Assembly: GCA_016786705.1 (NCBI GenBank) | Contig: JAEUVV010000009.1 | Location: 248,001-312,000, forward strand | Direction of reading: 5' to 3' | DNA: 64,000 nucleotides | Source of the DNA: Taibaiella sp. | GTDB taxonomy: Bacteria; Bacteroidota; Bacteroidia; Chitinophagales; Chitinophagaceae | Part shown: piece by piece, positions 25,435 through 34,770 of the stretch | Numbering within the stretch: position 1 is the stretch's first letter | How the letters are laid out: every line of letters begins with the position of its first letter | The notes under the pieces: model-generated | The model's database searches: none | Told to the model about the DNA's origin: nothing | The model's input: only the letters and a program-made list of their open reading frames with translations | Program-made: the position numbers and the translations under genes

Positions 25435-25465
25435 CATTGCATTTATCGGGTTTATCCTACCTTTG
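25435..25465 (+). promoter_or_regulatory. Promoter of pepD
   Basis: CATTG around 25435-25439 and TACCTTTG at 25458-25465 are separated by 18 bases, a good fit to the Bacteroidota -33/-7 pattern. The ATG follows 24 bases after the -7 box. Confidence 0.55.
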
Positions 25466-25489
25466 GCAGCATAAATAATACATATTATT

Positions 25490-26926
25490 ATGCCTTTAAG
25501 CAATATAGAACCAAAGGTTATCTGGAAGAACTTTTCCAAATTGAATGCTGTTCCCCGCCCTTCCAAAAAAGAAGAACGCGTGATCGAATTCGCGGCCTCC
25601 TTCGGGAAATCGCTGGGACTGGAAACGACCGTTGATGCGGTAGGTAATGTAATCATTAAAAAGTCTGCCACTCCGGGTATGGAAGACCGTAAGCCGGTCA
25701 TCTTGCAATCTCACCTGGATATGGTTTGCCAGAAAAACAATGATACCGTTTTTGATTTTGAAACCCAGGGCATTATTATGAAAATTGAAGGCGACTGGGT
25801 AAAAGCGGAAGGAACTACCCTGGGCGCTGATAACGGTATCGGCGTTGCCACGATCATGAGCATCCTGGAGTCCAACGATATTCCGCACCCGGCGATTGAG
25901 GCCCTGTTCACCATTGATGAAGAAACCGGCATGACCGGCGCTTTGGGTTTACAGCCTGGTCAGTTGCAGGGCGATATATTATTAAACTTAGATACAGAGG
26001 AAGACGATGCGTTTAGTATAGGCTGCGCCGGTGGTGTTGACGTTACTGCTACGCAAACTTATGAACTGGAAGCAGGCATCGGAGAAGCGGCAAAAATCGT
26101 GATCAAAGGCCTGAAAGGCGGCCACTCCGGTATGGACATCCATAAAGGCTTAGGCAACGCCAATGTGATCTTGGGGCGTTTTTTATATCTTGATGTAGAT
26201 GATATTCAATTGATCGCTATTGATGGCGGCGGATTGCGCAACGCGATCCCGAGAGAAGCGCAGGCCCATTTTTACTGCGGTAATTTTGATGCTTACCAGG
26301 CTAATTTCGAAACGCTGAAAGCAGAGATCATGCAGGAATTTGCTGCATTAGAGCCGGGCTTAAGTATTGAACTGGCCGCTTCCGAAACCTCGGCCCAGGC
26401 TTTATCCCAGGAAGATTCCGCGAAAATTATTTACGCGCTTAAGGCAATCCACAATGGCGTATACCGCATGAGCCCGGATATTGAAGGCCTGGTGGAAACT
26501 TCCAACAATCTTGCCCGTGTAGCTTTGAAAGAGGGCGATTTGCAGATCTTATGCCTGACGCGCTCTTCTGTTGAGTCTACAAAAGTGGCGCTTGCAGAAC
26601 AGATCGAAGCGGTATGCGAGCTGGCAGAATTAAGTGTGAATACATCAGGAGATTACCCTGGCTGGAAGCCGGACCCCAACAGCTCCATTCTCACTGTAAT
26701 GAAAGACTTGTATACCAGTAAATTTGGCGCAGCACCGATCGTAGAGGCCTGCCATGCCGGGCTGGAATGTGGTATTATCGGGGCGCATTATCCCAATATG
26801 GAGATGATCTCATTTGGCCCTACGATTAAAGGAGCGCACTCTCCCGAGGAAAGAGTCAGCATCAGTTCCGTTCAAAAATTCTGGGATTTTGTACAGGATA
26901 TACTGGCCCATATTCCTAAAAAATAA
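25490..26926 (+). CDS. pepD: Aminoacyl-histidine dipeptidase (M20 family)
   Basis: A 478-residue cytosolic metallopeptidase (beta-Ala-His/Xaa-His dipeptidase type). Zinc-site motifs SHLDM (His75, Asp77), GADNGIG (Asp114) and DEETGMTG (Glu144/Glu145) are intact, and the C-terminal IKGAHSPEE supplies the last His. A lid domain with a GGHSGMDIH motif sits near 200. Length is normal for PepD. It breaks down dipeptides, including those with histidine. It is a single gene with its own promoter and terminator. Confidence 0.94.
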   Translation: MPLSNIEPKVIWKNFSKLNAVPRPSKKEERVIEFAASFGKSLGLETTVDAVGNVIIKKSATPGMEDRKPVILQSHLDMVCQKNNDTVFDFETQGIIMKIEGDWVKAEGTTLGADNGIGVATIMSILESNDIPHPAIEALFTIDEETGMTGALGLQPGQLQGDILLNLDTEEDDAFSIGCAGGVDVTATQTYELEAGIGEAAKIVIKGLKGGHSGMDIHKGLGNANVILGRFLYLDVDDIQLIAIDGGGLRNAIPREAQAHFYCGNFDAYQANFETLKAEIMQEFAALEPGLSIELAASETSAQALSQEDSAKIIYALKAIHNGVYRMSPDIEGLVETSNNLARVALKEGDLQILCLTRSSVESTKVALAEQIEAVCELAELSVNTSGDYPGWKPDPNSSILTVMKDLYTSKFGAAPIVEACHAGLECGIIGAHYPNMEMISFGPTIKGAHSPEERVSISSVQKFWDFVQDILAHIPKK

Positions 26927-26935
26927 AACAACTCA

Positions 26936-26963
26936 TTAAGGCGCAATTTTTTGCGCCTTAATT
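26936..26963 (+). terminator. Hairpin after pepD
   Basis: TTAAGGCGCAA (26936-26946) pairs with TTGCGCCTTAA (26951-26961) around a TTTT loop, ten bases after the stop. The following T tract is poor, so efficiency may be modest. Confidence 0.65.
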
Positions 26964-27018
26964 ATGCTTACCCTATCGGTAGTTAAAGAATCAACAGATA
27001 AAATATTAAATCACAAAC

Positions 27019-27741
27019 ATGCAATCATTACAAGGCAAAACAGCTTTAATTACAGGTGCCGGCAAAGGTTTGGGAAAATCAATGGCATTGGCCCTGGCCG
27101 CAGAAGGCGTCAATTTAGGTTTGATCGCCAGGACCGAAGCGGACCTTATCGCTGTAAAAGAGCAGGCACTAAGTGTCAATCCCGCTATAAAAGTAGCTTA
27201 TCATACCGCTGATGTAAGCGAATATGAACAGGTACAGGCCGCGATAAAAAACATTACGAATGAATTAAGTGGCGTAAATATCCTGATCAACAATGCCGGT
27301 ATACTTAAAGTCGGTAGTTTTAAAGATACACCGGTTAAGGAATGGGAGCAGGTAATTAAAACCAATGTTTTCGGTGCTTATTATACCATCATGGAAACCT
27401 TACCTCACTTACTGGCGCAAAACAGCGGTGATGTGATCAATATCGGCTCTACAGCCGGGTTGAAAGGCAATGCCAATCTAAGTGCTTACGGCGCTTCAAA
27501 GGCTGCGGTAAACAATCTTTCCGAGGCTTTGATGCAGGAGTTACGTAAATCAAACATTCGTGTGTCTACAGTTAATCCAAGTACTATTGCTACAGAAATG
27601 ACCATGAGCGCCAATTTTACCGATGGCAACGAAGAGAAAGTACTGCAACCCGAAGACCTGGCACAACTCATTGTTGACCACCTGAAGTTACCACAACGCG
27701 CTTTAGTGAAAGATTTTAGTTTATGGTCCACTAATCCTTAA
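27019..27741 (+). CDS. SDR oxidoreductase, 3-ketoacyl-ACP reductase-like
   Basis: A 240-residue short-chain dehydrogenase with cofactor motif TGAGKGLG (12-19), NNAG (91-94) and catalytic Ser144, Tyr157 and Lys161. Sequence style is that of FabG-like reductases, but the isolated position between pepD and a LamG gene gives no hint of substrate. Ends with a strong terminator of its own. Confidence 0.88.
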   Translation: MQSLQGKTALITGAGKGLGKSMALALAAEGVNLGLIARTEADLIAVKEQALSVNPAIKVAYHTADVSEYEQVQAAIKNITNELSGVNILINNAGILKVGSFKDTPVKEWEQVIKTNVFGAYYTIMETLPHLLAQNSGDVINIGSTAGLKGNANLSAYGASKAAVNNLSEALMQELRKSNIRVSTVNPSTIATEMTMSANFTDGNEEKVLQPEDLAQLIVDHLKLPQRALVKDFSLWSTNP

Positions 27742-27760
27742 GTAAATTCAATCAAATATT

Positions 27761-27800
27761 AAAGAAGAAGGTGCTGCGATCGCGGTACCTTCTTCTTTTT
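27761..27800 (+). terminator. Terminator of the SDR gene
   Basis: AAAGAAGAAGGT (27761-27772) pairs with ACCTTCTTCTTT (27787-27798) followed by TT; 19 bases after the stop. Confidence 0.85.
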
Positions 27801-27881
27801 AATATGCAGCACAAAAAAAAATTAAATTATTATATGATAAATAATTAATAAAACCCTTTATTTGCAAAAAATAATTCATTC

Positions 27882-28913
27882 ATGAAAAAAGCTACCTTAA
27901 CGATTTTAACCCTGTCTGCTATCAGTCTCGGGTCCCTGAAAGCACAGCAACTACCCTCCTATGTACCCGTTCCCCAGCTCAAAGCATGGTATTCTTTTAC
28001 GAACAATTATAATGACCTTAGCGGCAATAATAACCATGCAACAAATTACGGTACCATATTTACCCCCGACCGTTGCCAGAATACGGACGCAGCTCTTTAC
28101 TTTGACGGTAACTATAAAAAGCTGATCATTCAAAACAGTATTTTACCCGATACGCCAACCTCTTTTACGATTGCTTTCTGGGTAAAAAGAACACCTGTAC
28201 CCGGTACAGGACAGGACATTGTAGCAGACCGTGGTACGGCCAACTATGATCATAAATACCGGATCACCATAGGCGACCCGACTTCATCATTTCCACATAA
28301 TTATACCTATTGTTTACACCACCATAAGAATACAGAATTCAAGTACCCCGTTGTTACACCTGTAACCTCGGAATGGCAGCATGTTACTTTTGTATATGAT
28401 AAAAATCTGAACCAGAATTTCATTTATACTGATGGAAATTTAATGATTACCAATAACCTTCCGGCTAATGTGTATCCGCAAAATCAAAACCCAACCTGGA
28501 TAGGAGGTATTGATATACCACCAGGAGGCCCTAGTTATCTGGATGCCCCGTTTAAAGGATATCTCGACGATCTCGGATTTTGGTCCAGGGCTTTGGATAT
28601 TAAAGAAATTATTGAACTTGCGAATGCCGATTGTTCTAATACGACCTCAATTAAAACTAATAAATTTAATAATCAGCTGAATATTTACCCTAACCCGGCA
28701 AGTAGGAAAATTACAATAGAAAATACTGCATTTGCAGACCGTGATTACAGTATCAGAATAATCAATAATACCGGGCAAGAAGTTTATACGAATAGCTTCA
28801 ACATGCAAAAAGTAAATATTGATCTCCCGGAAACAATATCGGCGGGCGTATACTATATCTATTTAATTGCTGATGAGCAGCTGCAATCTGTAAAAGAAAT
28901 AAGTATTCAATAA
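27882..28913 (+). CDS. Secreted LamG-domain protein with T9SS sorting domain (paralogue 1)
   Basis: A 343-residue protein: signal peptide (about 1-21), one LamG/concanavalin-A-like jelly-roll domain (about 30-245), and a type A T9SS sorting domain (about 268-343, starting at IYPNPA). Shared signatures with the two other copies at 30731 and 31914 are DLSGNNNHATNYGT, ILPDTPTSFTI, FWVKR and a PFKGYLDDLGFWSRALD segment. LamG domains usually bind glycans or proteins; no catalytic residues are seen. Probably cell-surface or secreted. Flanked by terminators, so transcribed alone. Confidence 0.88.
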   Translation: MKKATLTILTLSAISLGSLKAQQLPSYVPVPQLKAWYSFTNNYNDLSGNNNHATNYGTIFTPDRCQNTDAALYFDGNYKKLIIQNSILPDTPTSFTIAFWVKRTPVPGTGQDIVADRGTANYDHKYRITIGDPTSSFPHNYTYCLHHHKNTEFKYPVVTPVTSEWQHVTFVYDKNLNQNFIYTDGNLMITNNLPANVYPQNQNPTWIGGIDIPPGGPSYLDAPFKGYLDDLGFWSRALDIKEIIELANADCSNTTSIKTNKFNNQLNIYPNPASRKITIENTAFADRDYSIRIINNTGQEVYTNSFNMQKVNIDLPETISAGVYYIYLIADEQLQSVKEISIQ

Positions 28914-28944
28914 TAAAGATTGCCGTATTTAATAAACAATAATC

Positions 28945-28975
28945 AAAAGGAGCTTGATCCATTCAAGCTCCTTTT
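28945..28975. terminator. Terminator between LamG paralogue 1 and the SPFH gene
   Basis: AAAAGGAGCTTG (28945-28956) pairs with CAAGCTCCTTTT (28964-28975). It lies between two convergent genes and can serve both. Confidence 0.85.
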
Positions 28976-29006
28976 GCTATTATAATATTGGCATGACAGG
29001 CTTCTG

Positions 29007-29972
29007 TTAAGTTAAATCCGGCCGCTTAGTACCGGTATTGTCTTCATCCTTTGCCAGTATTCTTGAACCTTGCGCTACCGCCATTAATTCCTTCATAGTA
29101 CGTTGCATACTATCATTACTACCGTCCAGGAAAATGGTATTACCCTTCCCGTTTTCCGCAAAATGTTTAATCGCGTCGGTCCACATTGAGAATAAAATAA
29201 AGGAAGCATCCAGGTTAGCCTGTTCCATTTCTTTTGCCGCAGCGGCCATACCATGTGCTACTTCTTCGCGGAACAAGGCAACCCCCTGCCCTCTTAACTG
29301 TGCAGCCTGGCGCTCTGCCTCAGCCTGTATCTTGATCGCGTTACCCTCGGCCTCCGCGCTTTTCGTTTTAGTGATCAGCAATGCCTGGCCTTCATTCTCT
29401 GCAGCCGCTTTCAGGTTGTTAGACGCTACTACCTGGGCCATAGAGCGCATAATGACCTCATCAAAAGTAATATCATTGATTTGCAGGTCGATCAGGTGAT
29501 AGCCCCATTCTTCCAGGGATTTGTCCAGTTGTTCTTTCACGTGCAAAATGATCTCCGTACGTAAAGAAAGGATTTCACTTTGTCTTTTTGTCGCTACATA
29601 AGAACGTACAGAACCTTCTACAGAACGCACCAGTGCCTGCATCAGACTACGTTCATCCATAAACTTAAAGGCCACATTTTTAATGGTTTCTTCTTCCTGG
29701 TTGAACACCGCATACAGCAGCATGGCTGAAAAGTTCACATTTGCCTGGTCCTGGGTAATAGCCTGGAATTTTAATTCAATAGAACGATTCTGTATAGAAA
29801 TACGGCGATTGATCTGCTCAATAAAAGGAATACGCATATTCAGGCCCGGGCGCAAGATGCGGCGGAATTTCCCGAAAATGGTGATCACGGCAACAGTACC
29901 CTGTTTGACGGTCACAAAAAATGAAAACAACAATAATAATATAACGATTGCTACGATAATTCCGGGACTCAT
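29007..29972 (-). CDS. SPFH (stomatin/band 7) domain protein
   Basis: A 321-residue protein with an N-terminal membrane anchor (about 3-24), an SPFH/band 7 domain (about 25-190) and a coiled-coil rich in Ala/Glu/Lys (about 190-255) with the KIQAEAERQAAQLRGQG pattern. SPFH proteins form membrane scaffolds and often regulate membrane proteases; no partner NfeD-like gene lies beside it here. The C-terminal tail is polar. Single gene. Confidence 0.9.
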   Translation of the reverse strand: MSPGIIVAIVILLLLFSFFVTVKQGTVAVITIFGKFRRILRPGLNMRIPFIEQINRRISIQNRSIELKFQAITQDQANVNFSAMLLYAVFNQEEETIKNVAFKFMDERSLMQALVRSVEGSVRSYVATKRQSEILSLRTEIILHVKEQLDKSLEEWGYHLIDLQINDITFDEVIMRSMAQVVASNNLKAAAENEGQALLITKTKSAEAEGNAIKIQAEAERQAAQLRGQGVALFREEVAHGMAAAAKEMEQANLDASFILFSMWTDAIKHFAENGKGNTIFLDGSNDSMQRTMKELMAVAQGSRILAKDEDNTGTKRPDLT

Positions 29973-30052
29973 AAACTGGGGTTTTGTTTTTAAGGATTAA
30001 ATGATTGAGCTAAAATAAGTAATTTTGAGGAGTATTTTGAGCAAGATAAATT

Positions 30053-30550
30053 ATGGTAAAGCAACAGTTATTATCCCTGGAAAGTATTGACACTTTCTAT
30101 TTTGATGATTGTCAGCTTTTAGGCATACAAACAAAGCTGGGCGCCACGCAGCTTTGCTATACCCTGGAAGCCCACCTGGGAATGCCTTTCCACCGCAAGT
30201 TAACTAATGATGTAGCCATAAATTTTATCTCCGGGAAAGATTCGGGCCTGGGTATTGCAGGCACCCTTTTCGAAAATGTCCCGGTTGAAGAGCTGGTACA
30301 TTTTGCTCTATTTGAGCACCAGTTAAGTTTTTCTGATGCCCATATCTATATTTATCAAAATCAGCAACGGGGCTATTTCTTGATCCCGGAGCAAAAGCAG
30401 TTTCAATACTTCATGCTGATCCAGGATGAATGCCTGCAGCTTGCCCGCCAGCCTTTGCAACATTGGATCAACCAAATCCCCGACATTCATTCCTGCCGCA
30501 GGATAGATATTGAAGCATTGGGGAAAAGCAAGGAGAATTTGATTATTTAG
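30053..30550 (+). CDS. IPExxxVDY-like family protein
   Basis: A 165-residue soluble protein typical of Bacteroidota. The segment LIPEQKQFQYFMLIQDE (about 111-127) corresponds to the IPExxxVDY motif of that family, but with FQY instead of VDY, so it is a divergent member. Function is not established. The last codons (PDIHSCRR...LGKSK) reappear in degraded form at 31789-31842, upstream of the third LamG gene. Confidence 0.7.
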   Translation: MVKQQLLSLESIDTFYFDDCQLLGIQTKLGATQLCYTLEAHLGMPFHRKLTNDVAINFISGKDSGLGIAGTLFENVPVEELVHFALFEHQLSFSDAHIYIYQNQQRGYFLIPEQKQFQYFMLIQDECLQLARQPLQHWINQIPDIHSCRRIDIEALGKSKENLII

Positions 30551-30707
30551 TTTTTACAGCGACAGTTATCATATTTTAATAGTCCCCGCATTTATATTGT
30601 TGTATCCATTTCATCTTGCGCCAACTGATGAAGAATAAAACAGTATTTCAAATAACCATTTCAAAAAATCAGTTTTAAAAAATTTTAAATTTATAACCCA
30701 TAAGTAA

Positions 30708-30715
30708 TACTTTTG
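30708..30715 (+). promoter_or_regulatory. Promoter -7 box of LamG paralogue 2
   Basis: TACTTTTG fits TAnnTTTG and lies 15 bases before the ATG at 30731, implying a very short leader. Confidence 0.45.
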
Positions 30716-30730
30716 CACCAAACAACAATC

Positions 30731-31780
30731 ATGAAAAAAATAATACCTATTCTACTGCTATTAAGCACTATGGAACTTAACGCTCAAACAGCACTTCCTT
30801 CTTATGTTCCATTAATAGGGCTTGAAGCCTGGCTTCCCTTTGACAGTCAGTATAACGACATAAGTGGCAATAATAACCATGCGACTAATTACGGTACTGT
30901 TTTTACAGAAGACCGCTGTCAAAATGCAGGTAACGCCTTGTACTTTGATGGCAATTATCAAAAGCTCATCATTGATAATGCCATCCTGCCTGACACGCCA
31001 AGCTCTTACTCGATCTCCTTTTGGGTAAAAAGAGTACCTGAACTTAATAATAAAGTAGAAATAATCAATGACAGGGGAACAAATTCCTGGAACTACAAAT
31101 ATAGAATTTTGTTAAGTTCCAATAATTCCAGCAGTCCTCAGGATTTTTCTCATCTATTGATTAGCTATGTTTACCCTTATAGTACAGAAGGCCTTTATGC
31201 GCATGAGCCGGAAACAACGACTTGGGAACATGTTGTTATGACCTATAATAAAGATTTACAGCAACAATATATCTATTCAAACGGTACGCAAATTGCCAGT
31301 AGAAATGTTGTGGCGGAACGATATCCTCAACATTCAAACGCGACCTATATCGGCTACTCTACGGTACCTACTGGCGGTACTAATGAGGACAATCCTTTTA
31401 AAGGAAGTTTAGATGATATCGGCTTTTGGTCTAGAGCTTTAGACATCAAAGAAATCATAGCCTTATACCGGGGAAGTTGTACCTCTACAGACACCAGCAC
31501 CGGCATCTCTATAGGTAACAGACTTTATAACAATGAAAAACTAGCGGTTTATCCTAACCCGGCAACACAGTTCCTTAATATTGAAAATAGAAATTTTAAT
31601 AATGAGCCTTATACCATAAAAATTATTAATAACCAGGGACAAGAGGTTTCTAAAAAATTACTGGATAAAAAAATTGAAACCATTCAAATAGATAAAAATA
31701 TTACCCCGGGAATACACTTCATCTATTTGATCAATAACCGGAACCAGATATTAAGCGTTAAAGAGATTGTCATAAAATAG
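30731..31780 (+). CDS. Secreted LamG-domain protein with T9SS sorting domain (paralogue 2)
   Basis: A 349-residue paralogue of the genes at 27882 and 31914, with signal peptide (about 1-19), LamG domain (about 25-250) and T9SS type A sorting domain (about 275-349, starting at VYPNPA). The ATG at 30731 is the proper start: an in-frame TTG at 30713 lies inside the promoter box. The conserved blocks DISGNNNHATNYGT and PFKGSLDDIGFWSRALD are nearly identical to paralogue 1, while the middle of the domain has diverged. Probably surface-exposed, ligand unknown. Confidence 0.88.
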   Translation: MKKIIPILLLLSTMELNAQTALPSYVPLIGLEAWLPFDSQYNDISGNNNHATNYGTVFTEDRCQNAGNALYFDGNYQKLIIDNAILPDTPSSYSISFWVKRVPELNNKVEIINDRGTNSWNYKYRILLSSNNSSSPQDFSHLLISYVYPYSTEGLYAHEPETTTWEHVVMTYNKDLQQQYIYSNGTQIASRNVVAERYPQHSNATYIGYSTVPTGGTNEDNPFKGSLDDIGFWSRALDIKEIIALYRGSCTSTDTSTGISIGNRLYNNEKLAVYPNPATQFLNIENRNFNNEPYTIKIINNQGQEVSKKLLDKKIETIQIDKNITPGIHFIYLINNRNQILSVKEIVIK

Positions 31781-31788
31781 CCAAGCAG

Positions 31789-31842
31789 CTTCCCGACATT
31801 CATTCCTCCAGGGCTACGATGTAACAGCGCTTGGCAAAAAAG
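31789..31842 (+). pseudogene. Vestige of the 3' end of the IPExxxVDY-like gene
   Basis: Sixteen bases (31792-31807) are identical to 30479-30494 at the end of the gene at 30053. Read in frame, the stretch gives LPDIHSSRATM-stop-QRLGKK against IPDIHSCRRIDIEALGKS in the intact gene. It is therefore a decayed copy of the last ~18 codons, left between LamG paralogues 2 and 3. It carries an in-frame stop and no start and should not be expressed. Confidence 0.65.
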
Positions 31843-31913
31843 TCTCATTATATAAATTTAATAGGCATTAATATTGTGCTTAAAGATCACTTATTAAAAA
31901 ATAAAAATTTACT

Positions 31914-32930
31914 ATGAAATTAATTAGATTATTGTGTCTGGGCCTGATCGCTTCAAAAACTAGCCAGGCGCAAACCATTCCTAATTACGTCCCCTTGTCC
32001 CACCTGGAAGCGTGGCTTCCTTTTGAAGGTAACTATGATGATATTAGTGGCAACTCCAATGACGCTACTAATTACGGAACTACTTACACAACGGACAGAT
32101 GTGGGAACAACAATAACGCTATTTATTTTAATGGTAATTACCAGAAACTGGTCATCCAGAATAATATACTTCCAGATACCCCAACTTCGTTTTCAATTGC
32201 CTTCTGGGTAAAAAAAGATACTTCCGGTATCAACCCGGAGATCATTAATGACAGAGGGACCAATAGCTATTCCCACAAATACAGGATCACGTTAGGAAGC
32301 CCTAACTCCGCCTGGGGATTTAACTATCGCTTTATGATAGCTAACTATGCTACTAGTAATATAAGCAACCTGACCAGCGACTCATCTATTAGTAATGCCT
32401 GGGAACATGTAGTAGTTACTTATGATAAAACTACACAAACTAAACAGATTTATAGAAATGCCATTTTAATCGCTAGCGGCAATAGTTCCGCTTACCCCTC
32501 GGTTGCTGCAGCAACAACTATAGGGTATTCTAACAGTCCCAATCAAAATACTAATACCGATGAACCGTTTAAAGGCAGCCTGGACGATATTGGCTTCTGG
32601 TCCCGCTCTTTAGACGTCAAGGAGATTATAAAGCTGTATAATGGAGGCTGCAACAGCACTTCTATAAATAACAGTATCTATAAAAATGACAAACTTTCTG
32701 TTTACCCTAACCCTTCAGCAGCTGTTTTTACAGTGTTTAATAACAGTTTTGATCAGAAGCAGTATCGTATTAAGATCATCAGCAATCTTGGCCAGACAGT
32801 GTACCAGAAAGATCATAATACCCAGTCTGTCCCTGTTGACTTGGGCCGATGTAATGCCGGTGTTTACTACGTTTATCTAATTGACAATAAAAATGCAATA
32901 CGAAGTATAAAAGAAATCATACTCAAATAA
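31914..32930 (+). CDS. Secreted LamG-domain protein with T9SS sorting domain (paralogue 3)
   Basis: A 338-residue third copy: signal peptide (about 1-19, SQAQ), LamG domain (about 25-245) and T9SS type A sorting domain (about 263-338, starting at VYPNPS). It lies directly downstream of paralogue 2 with 133 bases between, including the decayed end of the gene at 30053, so it arose by tandem duplication of a block that contained that gene end plus a LamG gene. Blocks NDATNYGT, FWVK and PFKGSLDDIGFWSRSLD are retained. Ends with a strong terminator. Confidence 0.88.
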   Translation: MKLIRLLCLGLIASKTSQAQTIPNYVPLSHLEAWLPFEGNYDDISGNSNDATNYGTTYTTDRCGNNNNAIYFNGNYQKLVIQNNILPDTPTSFSIAFWVKKDTSGINPEIINDRGTNSYSHKYRITLGSPNSAWGFNYRFMIANYATSNISNLTSDSSISNAWEHVVVTYDKTTQTKQIYRNAILIASGNSSAYPSVAAATTIGYSNSPNQNTNTDEPFKGSLDDIGFWSRSLDVKEIIKLYNGGCNSTSINNSIYKNDKLSVYPNPSAAVFTVFNNSFDQKQYRIKIISNLGQTVYQKDHNTQSVPVDLGRCNAGVYYVYLIDNKNAIRSIKEIILK

Positions 32931-32965
32931 AAAGATGCCCTTAATTATTGTAAGGGCATCTTTTT
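32929..32965. terminator. Bidirectional terminator between LamG paralogue 3 and bdhA
   Basis: AAAAAGATGCCCTTA (from 32929) pairs with TAAGGGCATCTTTTT (to 32965). T runs occur on both strands, between convergent genes. Confidence 0.9.
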
Positions 32966-32996
32966 ATTTGAGGTTTATTAAATCCCAATAACAGCG

Positions 32997-33776
32997 TTAA
33001 TGTGCCGTCCAGCCTGCATCTACCGGTAAAGCTATCCCGGTGGTCACCGAGGCCGCAGCACTATCGGTCAGGAATAATACCGCTTCTGCAATAGCATCAA
33101 CAGTAATAAATTCTTTAACCGCATGCTCTTTCAAAAATACTTTTTCAATCACCTCTTCACGGGTCATATTATGCGTTTTCATCTGGTCGGGTATCTGGTT
33201 TTCCACGATTGGGGTGAATACATAACCCGGGCATACCGCGTTGGCCGTAATACCCACAGGTCCACCTTCCAGAGCAAGTGTCTTGGTGAAGCCAACTATA
33301 CCGAATTTAGCTGACACGTAAGCACTTTTAAACGGTGAAGCGATCAATCCATGTGCGGAAGCCATATTCACGATGCGGCCGAATTTATTTTCCACCATTT
33401 TAGGCCATAAAGCTTTTGTCATATGGAAAGCCGCATTCAGGTTGATATCTATAATCGCGTCCCATTTGGCCTCAGGAAAACTTTCTACCGGCGACACGAA
33501 CTGGATACCGGCGTTGTTGACCAGGATATCCACCGATCCAAAACGCTGCAGGCTATCGGCTGCCATAGCAGTGATCTGTGCCGGGTCCGCCATATTGGCC
33601 GGGAAGAACAAATGCTCTATTTGGTACTCGTCCGCTACCGACTGGGCAATTTCTGCACCGTTTGGCTCCAGGCCATTGAATACAAGGTTATACCCTTTTG
33701 CCGCGTAACGTTTTGCGATGGCTAAACCGATACCACTTGTACTACCGGTAATCAAAGCCGTTTTTTTCCCGTTCAT
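32997..33776 (-). CDS. bdhA: 3-hydroxybutyrate dehydrogenase (SDR)
   Basis: A 259-residue SDR that interconverts 3-hydroxybutyrate and acetoacetate with NAD. Cofactor motif TGSTSGIG (10-17), NNAG (87-90), catalytic Ser140, Tyr153 and Lys157, and the family-typical segment CPGYVFTPIVENQIPDQ are present; the C terminus DAGWTAH matches bacterial D-3-hydroxybutyrate dehydrogenases. It starts eight bases after panC, so both are probably on one transcript although the pathways differ. Confidence 0.9.
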   Translation of the reverse strand: MNGKKTALITGSTSGIGLAIAKRYAAKGYNLVFNGLEPNGAEIAQSVADEYQIEHLFFPANMADPAQITAMAADSLQRFGSVDILVNNAGIQFVSPVESFPEAKWDAIIDINLNAAFHMTKALWPKMVENKFGRIVNMASAHGLIASPFKSAYVSAKFGIVGFTKTLALEGGPVGITANAVCPGYVFTPIVENQIPDQMKTHNMTREEVIEKVFLKEHAVKEFITVDAIAEAVLFLTDSAAASVTTGIALPVDAGWTAH

Positions 33777-33784
33777 AATTATTT

Positions 33785-34633
33785 TTAATGGTTTAAAAGT
33801 AAATTATCAATCAGCCTTACCTCGCCGATAAAAGCCGCTATCAGCGCGATCATTTTTTTTGAAGGGTCATAATCGGCCAGGGGTTCCAGCGTTACCGCAT
33901 CGGCCAATGCCACATAATCGGGTGTAAACCCTTTATGGGTCAGCAGGTCTATGCATTCTTTCTGAACTACGGCAAAAGACTTCCTGTCCTGTTGCGCCTC
34001 GATGGAAACCAGGCACTGATAGAGTAAAGATGCCAGCGCCCTTTGGTTATCATTCAGCCTGCGGTTCCTGGAGCTCATAGCCAGCCCGTCCGGTTCCCTT
34101 TGTGTAGGTACAAAATGCAGGTTAAAAGTATCTTTCCTCAGCTTCATAAGCCGTTGGATCACCAGGCATTGCTGGTAATCTTTCTGGCCCATATACACAT
34201 CATCGGGCTGTACCGCATCAAACAGGCGGCTGACCACCTGCGCTACGCCCTGGAAGTGCCCGGGGCGGGAAGCTCCGTCCAGTACCGTTTCTACATAACC
34301 CAGCTCATAAGCTTCCAGTTGGTCCGTACCATTGGGATAAATCTCCCCCACTCCCGGTAAGAATAAAATATCACAATCGGTATCCAGGAGCTTAGCGATA
34401 TCTTCTTCCAACGTTACAGGGTATTTTTCAAAATCCTGTTTGTCGTTGAACTGTGTCGGGTTCACAAAAATACTGCAAACCACCGCCTGCCCGTTTTGCC
34501 GGGCCGCTGCCAGTAAACTTAAATGTCCCGGGTGTAAAGCGCCCATGGTGGGTATAAAACCAATGGTCTTATGTTCTTCGCGCAATAAGTTAATGGCCTT
34601 TTGAAGTTCCGCTTTAGATTTTATTATTTTCAT
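33785..34633 (-). CDS. panC: Pantoate--beta-alanine ligase
   Basis: A 282-residue cytosolic enzyme for the last step of pantothenate synthesis, joining pantoate and beta-alanine with ATP. The nucleotidyl-transferase motif PTMGALHPGH (28-37), the VNPTQFN stretch, GQKDYQQ and the KMSKS-like MSSRN motif are intact. Length is normal. It is divergent from the glycogen-synthase-like gene across a 300-base gap, an arrangement common in Bacteroidota. Confidence 0.96.
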   Translation of the reverse strand: MKIIKSKAELQKAINLLREEHKTIGFIPTMGALHPGHLSLLAAARQNGQAVVCSIFVNPTQFNDKQDFEKYPVTLEEDIAKLLDTDCDILFLPGVGEIYPNGTDQLEAYELGYVETVLDGASRPGHFQGVAQVVSRLFDAVQPDDVYMGQKDYQQCLVIQRLMKLRKDTFNLHFVPTQREPDGLAMSSRNRRLNDNQRALASLLYQCLVSIEAQQDRKSFAVVQKECIDLLTHKGFTPDYVALADAVTLEPLADYDPSKKMIALIAAFIGEVRLIDNLLLNH

Positions 34634-34770
34634 TACAGAAATTGATAATCAATTGATTTACAGGAAGATATTATAAAAAGCCTTATCTATTCCGGAAAAA
34701 AGCAATGCTTTTTTAAATGTAAAATCCGTGCAAGGTACGCAGATATGCGAGAAAATTCACATAAATTTCG

